From: Sycobia sp. Sy_11
Lineage: Eukaryota; Arthropoda; Insecta; Hymenoptera; Epichrysomallidae
Direction of reading: 5' to 3'
DNA length: 64,000 nucleotides
Assembly: GCA_018907035.1 (NCBI GenBank)
Contig: JACCIC010000048.1
Span: 217,001 to 281,000, forward strand
Position 1 is the stretch's first letter. Each line of letters opens with the position of its first letter. The position numbers were made by a program, and so were the translations under genes. Under the pieces are notes generated by a model. That model did no database searches. It was not told where the DNA came from and saw only the letters and a program-made list of their open reading frames with translations. This document shows, in pieces, positions 58,148-64,000 of this stretch.

Positions 58148-58600
58148 CTAAAATCCAAAGAGTTATTCTTTTAACAAAAAAATTAGTTTAGAGTTGTTTA
58201 ATTACATGTTACTTTAGTTCCACATTAAAGTCTGTATTGTTTCACTAGAATAATTATTAAAATAACTTTATAAAGAAATATATCAGCATTTGATTCAACG
58301 TTTGCTCGATTTGATTTTAATCTACATTGTCAAGATTCATGCTGGAACGCTAAAGGGAAATAAACTCAACTATTACAGTTACTGTGTTACTCTGACTTGA
58401 TTATGAGCGCTAATATTGGATTTATGTATTTTTAAAACGATCGATTCTAATCTATAAATTGTTTTAATTATTAGAATAATTGCTACGAATTGTTTCAATT
58501 TGAAGAATAGTTTACGATGAGATCAAGTTTTGATTACTCCCCTCACCAAAATTTACCCTTGTATTTCACGAGATTATGATTCCGCATATCTATTAGCTTT

Positions 58601-59217
58601 TGTTATATATTGAATTTTCAAGACAAATTGAATAATTTCACAGTAATTCAACAGTTAGTGAGTTTCCTCAAAATACTTTGCGACGAGACAATAGTCTCGC
58701 GCAGAAATTATAGTATTGTAAATAAGTCGCGAAGTCGCGAGCAGCGCGGCGCGGCGAAGGAGGAGCGCCGAAGGCTTTGTGGCGCGGCGCGGCGCGGGGA
58801 TGAAGCGCCGGCAGTGGCGAGGATGAGCGAGCGCTCTCGGGCCGCAGGCGGCTAGATCAATTAATTCGCGAATTCTCGCGAGCGGCGACGGCGCTGCCTA
58901 ATACTAAGGCGCGGTACAGTGCGGTAAGGGGAGAGCGAGCGCTCTCTCCCAATTCTCAAATAGAGCCGCACTGACTGCGAAAATTCAGTGTGCCAGCGAC
59001 CTCGAAACTGGCTTTTCGAGGGGGATCTGTCGTCGGCGCGTTAGCGGGCGACAAGTCTCAGCACACTCAGGGCGAGACGCGAACACGAAATAGATAATAA
59101 ATAAAATTTTTGTAATTACGCTCATGCGGAGCGTTAAATTTAAGTTAGAATAAATTATTTAAATTTTGTACATCATAAAATAAATATGTTTTATGATATT
59201 TTTTTATTTTTGTTACA
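58601..59217 (+). repeat. GC-rich LTR-like block
   Basis: A 617-bp segment starts TGTTATATATTG and ends TTTTTGTTACA. It contains a CpG-dense core (58730-59060) and AATAAA signals at about 59099 and 59179. Downstream, at 59240, GGGTGTCAGAATAGCGGC resembles the sequence that follows gypsy LTRs in insects. No target duplication or partner LTR was found. A CpG-rich promoter is the alternative explanation. Confidence 0.35.
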
Positions 59218-59436
59218 GCGGATAAGGGCGCGATAAAACGGGTGTCAGAATAGCGGCTAAGCCATCAAATGGCTGACAAATAAGATAGTTATTAGTTTAT
59301 TATTATTTAATTTTGTTGATTATTTTTATTAAATTTTGTTAAATAAATTTGTTTATTATTTAATAAATTAAAACTTATTTAGATCCCAAATCCAGCAACG
59401 AAAAGAAAAAAAATTAAAATTGGCAAATAAATTAAA

Positions 59437-59802
59437 TAAAATTTCAATTCAAACTCTGGCGGGTTGAGCGAGAGTGAGAATTGGATTTCGCGGGTTCGGC
59501 GTGTACTAGAACAAACTTGGTGGCGGGTTGAGCGACCAAGGGCCGAGGCGTGTTGAGCGTGGGCCAAAGTATAGTACACACCGTAAAAATTTAAACAAAT
59601 TATCTTGCACAAACGAACCTAGTCGCGCGTTGAGCGACTAGGGGCCGAGGCGGGTTGAAACGGAGCCACTCGTTTATGCAAGTTAAAACGAATCGAACAT
59701 AGCCTTTGGTGGGGTGAAAAGAACCCGATGGCGTGCTGAGCGATCGGGGCCGAGGCGCGTTGAGCCGGAGCATGAACTAGCTCTCACCAAAGTGCTTATG
59801 TT
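59437..59802 (+). repeat. Array of four structured units with conserved heptaloops
   Basis: Four units contain a hairpin of the form variable stem, G mismatch (C-G pair in one unit), GC, 7-nt loop GNGYTGA, GC, variable stem. The stems are ACTCT/AGAGT (59453-59475), CTTGGT/ACCAAG (59516-59540), CCTAGTCGC/GCGACTAGG (59618-59642) and CCCGAT/ATCGGG (59724-59748). Units 2-4 continue with GGCCGAGGC, a second loop of the same type and a closing strand. Outer stems enclose each unit: GTGTACTA/TAGTACAC, a 13-position stem at 59604-59616 with 59670-59682, and CTTTGGTG/CACCAAAG plus AACATA/TATGTT. Stem sequences differ but stay complementary. Confidence 0.7.
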
Positions 59803-60169
59803 ACAACTTTATTATTATAAAATATACTTTTTAGTTGCAAATATCGAGCGATATATTTGGCTATGTAAAGGATCATTGAAATTCTCTAAACCTTCAGCTG
59901 AGAACCTGAATCTTCAAAACGGTTTTTGACTCAATTTCGACTGAGAATACATATCTTTCATTATCCTTTATCAAAAAAAGGAAATATATTTTATAAAGAT
60001 ATACCATTATTTGCAAAACTTTTATTAGATACGAAAAAATCTTAAATATATAATGAAATTTATAGATCTGTATTGTCATTTTTTTAAAGTAAATTCAACT
60101 TGCAGCAAAAGTCACTAAGATATTTGAAAAAATCGAAAGACATTAGTGTAACAGATCCCGTGTTTTAGT

Positions 60170-60345
60170 GCTTGTGACTTCATGGCTGTGGTTCAGCATG
60201 CCTTGGCCCTTGGTCGTTCAACACATCATCAGAATCTTTTGGAAAACACCATATACGTATCCTCTACTATTTCATGTTATATAGACATAACTTCGGCTAA
60301 AAAGCCTCGGCATCTGGTCATTCAGCACACCACCACGTTACGCCG
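60170..60345 (-). repeat. Two further structured units in inverted orientation
   Basis: Read on the minus strand, one unit has TGGT, G, GT, loop GTGCTGA, AT, G, ACCA, then GGCT/AGCC, inside an outer TAAC/GTTA pair (about 60283-60342). The other has loop GTGTTGA followed by CGACCAAGGGCCAAGGC and loop ATGCTGA (about 60175-60235), with a decayed left stem. Both match the unit design at 59437-59802. Confidence 0.55.
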
Positions 60346-60362
60346 CAGTGTATAATTTTTTA

Positions 60363-61517
60363 TTAGGTGTACAATTTTACTTCCGATGTTTTGCAATAGA
60401 TGGCTGTAGTGGTAAGTGGTAGTCGAAAAAAATAGATCTTAGATGTCATACAGTAAGCATAGGTATTTATAAACATAACGTCTTCGAAATATTAGTCAAT
60501 TTGTGTCTGCATCATAAACTTATTCTCGATTAAACTTGAGAGTTTACGAGCCTAATTCTCGGTATTTACGGGAGATTTTAATTTTCTACTTTAATATAAA
60601 AAAATCTGCGCTTGAGGCTCAGTGAATGCTCACGAATATATATTTTGAGATCGCTATAAGTGAAACAATGTGCCGAGAGTGGTTGCAATGCTTCAGAAAC
60701 GGTATTTTTGACGTCGAAGACCAGTATAGCGGTGGAAGACACAAGGTTTTCCAAGATGCAGAATTTGAGGCATTGCTTAATCAAGACTTGTGTCAAATCT
60801 AACAAGAATTGGCAGGATAATTGGGCTTCACGCAACAAGCCATGTCAAAACGACTGAAAGTCACGGGAATGATTCAGAAACAAGGAAATGGGGTGCCGTA
60901 CGAGTTGAGGCCGAGAGATGTTGAACGGCGTTTGGTTGCTTGTGAACAGCTCCTTATAAGGCAAAGATGAAATGAAAGCGAAAGCAAATATGCACATTCA
61001 TTATTTGGTGTGCCCAGCTCGGCGTAGTGTATTATGAGTTGTTAAAACCGACTGAAATAATTACAGAGGATCGTTATCGAACATAATTAATGCGTTTGAG
61101 CCGAACATTGGAAGACAAACGACCGCAATACAATGATAGACATGAAAAAGTGATTTTACAATACGACAATGCTCGACCTCATGTTGCGAAAGTGGTCAAA
61201 ATAAACTTGGAATCGTTGAAATGGGAAGTTTTACCCTACCCGCATATATTTTCCAGACGTTTTTCTCTCAGACTATCATTTGTTTCGGTCAATGGCACAC
61301 GGCCTGGCTGACCAGCTCATCCGATCTTATGAAGAAGTCAAAACTTAGATCGATTCGTGGATCGCTTTTTCAACACGAAATACGTATGCTACGCATAAGA
61401 TAGGAGAAAGTAGTGACAAGCGATCGACAATACTTTGAATTATAAATGTATAACCAGTTTTTTAAAATAAAGCCTTGTAATTCGGAAAAAACGGCTGAAA
61501 ATAAGTTGTAGTTCACT
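60363..61517 (+). pseudogene. Mauritiana-type mariner remnant, nearly full length
   Basis: The 5' TIR begins TTAGGTGTACAATTTTAC after TA at 60361-60362. The 3' end near 61517 reads AAAAAACGGCTGAAAATAAG. The transposase on the plus strand passes through YLREILIFYFNIKKSALEA, RLKVTGMIQKQGNG plus VPYELRPRDVERRL, a deletion that removes the TGDE aspartate, VVYYELLKPTE-like sequence and ILQYDNARPHVAKVV (second Asp). The third site region HIFSRRFSLRL is frameshifted. It is related to, but clearly older than, the intact element at 7167-8455. Confidence 0.75.
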
Positions 61518-62484
61518 GCTTGGCGAATCTTGCATCTGTACTTAGAGAGAGAGAAAGAGAGAGAGAGAGAACGAGAAAAAGAGAGCGTGCGTGTTCGAGC
61601 GTCTTCACGCCCGTTCGGGTTTTCGATCTCTCTCAAATGGACTTCGTAGTTCGAAGACGATCTCGTTATACATTGCGCTACTTACATTTTCATGAAAATT
61701 CTCAATCACGCATTAATTTATATAGAATATAATTCAAAATATGAAATGTAAAATATAATATATAATTATTTAATACAATAAATATTGAACATAAATATTT
61801 GTACGCAACTTATTTTATTATAAACTAATATTATTTTATGATGCGCTCATCATAATATGCAAATATTAACTTTAAGCAAGAAGTAGATGGAAGTAATAAT
61901 TAGACTATAGTCTCCAGATATACTGTGAAAACTTTCGGGGGTTTTGTAGTGCCATCGCAGTATATGATATCCAAATGTTCGGGAGTAATTCTCCGATGAA
62001 AAGTTTCGTTAGTGGAATTCTCCTTATTAATCCTATAAAATTATTTAAATTAATTTAGTTTTTGCGAAAATATATTTTATTTTCTATGTATTTGTCTTCT
62101 TGAAGTTATAGATTCTTTAAGAAAAGTGAAACGAAAGAAGACGTTGCGTTATGAAATTACTTTTGTATTATTTTGACATTGAAAGAGAGTAACAATATCT
62201 ACTATATCAGTAACTAATAAGTAAATTATTTAATTATTCACTATGCATCAAATTTTGTCAATTTATGAAGTCTTCAAGTAAGAAAACTTTGCACCGTTCG
62301 AACAACAGCTTTTTGACCAGTTTCAAAGTTTTTCTAAATGAAAAAATTTAAATATAATATAATACGTAATTTTTCTTTGTAATGAAATAACACCAATAAT
62401 AGGTAATGTATTCAAACCTTATTGAATTATCCATTTTGCAACTCAAAATATTTAGCAACAGCTATTTAGGAAATAAAAGTCAGA
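61518..62484. other. No gene recognised; GA-rich run at 61544-61590
   Basis: GA-rich low-complexity sequence followed by AT-rich DNA. No coding evidence. Confidence 0.45.
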
Positions 62485-63385
62485 TGAGGGGGGATCCAAA
62501 AAACAGGAAATAACTTCTTTATTTATCAATATTTTTATAACAAATTTTTATTACCAACGTAGTTTTGCTTGGCCACAATGTACTTCTGTCAACGATGCTT
62601 TTATTATTCAAAAGATTTTTTAAATTCATTTATCGGAATTTTCTGTCTTCGATTTGTGTTTTACCTCCTCCACAATGATAGCATGTTTTCTTCCCGTTTC
62701 TTTTCTAAAGCCTAGAACACAAATAAAATATCACAGAATGCCAAATTCGGCGAGTGGAGCAGGGGTTGAACGATTGATGTCATGCCATTTTTGGTCAAAA
62801 GCTGCTTTATGATGAGAGCATTGAATGTTCGCCTGTCAGATCCAAATGCCTGCGAGAGACAAATTTGGCTGCAACTGTTTCTTTCTCTGAACTGAACTCT
62901 ATGATATTGCACTTATCTCACTGAGTTGATCAATGCTTCGCCGACGGTCTTCAGGTATGAGAGAATTGCTTTTATTAACGTTTCCGTCACTTCTAGACGT
63001 TGCAGGGCGTCTTCAACAGGATTGATCTCGAAATGACTTTCCTTCATTTTTAAAATGTTAAAATCACTCGTAGGCTCTAGTTTTACTCAAGGAAACTTTT
63101 CCATCATTAAGTATTACAATGGTTTCCGCATCAGATTTCTCCAACAGAAAATAAAATTTCATAGACAAGCTTTGCTCTCAACAATCGGTCATCACGTTTT
63201 GGCCGAAATGGAAAAAGGTGTTTCACTGCATATATTTCTACGGATGAACCGATACAATTACAGCGGCAAAACTTCGCACACTACCTCAGGATCTGTTTCC
63301 CTAATGCATACCTGATCGAACAATGACTATCCGCACCCTTTCTCCCCACCATAGCCCGATTCCTGGTTCTTTTCGGTCCCCCTCA
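62485..63385 (-). pseudogene. Mariner-type remnant with GAGGGGG termini
   Basis: The left end is TGAGGGGGGATCCAAAAAAC. The right end, read in reverse, is TGAGGGGGACCGAAAAGAAC; TA follows on the right and a mutated GA sits on the left. The minus strand contains HRVQFRERNSC, ALIIKQLLTKNGMTSIVQP and HSPNLAFCDILFVF (third catalytic Asp in CDILF), followed by wreckage of the C-terminus. Numerous stops are present and the N-terminal half is unrecognisable. Confidence 0.6.
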
Positions 63386-63910
63386 TATATTATTTAAAAA
63401 ATATAATAGCGCAGATAAGACTACCTAATTAATACTATAGTAGAATAATAATAAAAACTAAATTTTAAGTACTATAAAAACTACATGAGTATGAATATTC
63501 TGACAGTAAAGGATAAATTGACTGCATCTCTGATTATCGTTTGTTGAATCTTACAATGGATAGAATGAAATTGCAGTACAAGATGCTCTAACTATACTAG
63601 AATAATAATGAATATAGATATACAGCCTTATTTATTTCAACGAACGACAATATCCGTAACAATATTATGAAATATATAATTAAAAATCTGATTGTATTTT
63701 ATGAGTAAGGGAAAGAATGTAATAAGACTCACATTCTTGATAAATTGTTCCAGTTGACATAAATAAAATTATTATTCTATACATTATTATACATTATTAT
63801 TATTATTATTATATATGTGACGGGGTTCCAGGTGACCAGGTGCTTAGTTACATCTCTGGTTTTATTACCTATTGTAAATGAATCCTCTCCACAATGGAAT
63901 GAATCGACTT
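63386..63910. other. No gene recognised
   Basis: AT-rich. A short ATT run lies near 63785. Confidence 0.4.
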
Positions 63911-64000
63911 AAGACAGTGTTCTATTTTACCACTTTGAAAAAAAATGTTTTTTTTTTTACATTTTTCGAAATTAAATATATTTAAGAATGTTAGCTCAAA
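63911..64000 (+). repeat. Mutator-like terminal sequence at the window edge
   Basis: AAGACAGTGTTCTATTTTAC through AAGAATGTTAGCTCAAA matches the left end of the Mutator-like element at 21882. A longer element may continue beyond the window. Confidence 0.55.

Overview
The window is AT-rich, repeat-laden eukaryotic DNA from an arthropod, most likely a hymenopteran and quite possibly an ant. The evidence is two spliced exons of an oxysterol-binding-protein-related gene, at least ten mariner-type elements, Polinton/Maverick-type virus-like elements, a Mutator-like element, Penelope-like retroelement termini, a Ty3/gypsy fragment and a tRNA-derived SINE. There are no operons or ribosome binding sites. 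Host coding sequence amounts to two confident exons (57844-58147 and 33763-33983, minus strand, about 24 kb apart) and one candidate plus-strand exon (32563-32745).

Layout. 1-5 kb: broken Polinton copy A, with a structural-type protein, a packaging ATPase split by a mariner, a phospholipase A2-like segment and a minor capsid protein split by a fold-back element. 5-12.6 kb: a palindrome, one intact mariner with terminal inverted repeats (TIRs) and a TA target duplication, and several mariner remnants. 12.6-21.5 kb: broken Polinton copy B in the opposite orientation, with capsid proteins, ATPase, integrase, protein-primed DNA polymerase and a further conserved protein. 21.9-22.9 kb: internally deleted Mutator-like element. 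23-30 kb: tandem repeats, a mariner remnant and Penelope-type inverted termini, including a large palindrome with a hammerhead-ribozyme-like motif at its apex. 30-43 kb: long introns or intergenic DNA with the host exon, repeats and mariner fossils. 43-44 kb: a Penelope-like 3' end with a hammerhead-like motif, carrying a SINE insertion. 44-46 kb: diverged 980-bp-period duplication. 47-50 kb: microsatellites and a gypsy fragment (reverse transcriptase, protease, gag). 51-57 kb: second SINE, mariner remnants and a DUF4817-type transposase remnant. 57.8-64 kb: host exon, GC-rich long-terminal-repeat-like block, an array of structured hairpin units, two mariners and a Mutator-type terminus at the edge.

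Almost every mobile element is broken by stops, frameshifts, internal deletions or later insertions, so the window records nested waves of invasion inside and beside a host gene. The two observations I rate highest are (1) palindromic insertions built from Penelope-type termini, with a hammerhead-like motif at the apex and, in one case, a 15-bp target duplication, and (2) an array at 59.4-60.3 kb whose units fold into an outer stem plus capped hairpins. Its 7-nt loops follow GNGYTGA and its stems vary by compensatory changes. I cannot assign that array to a known class.
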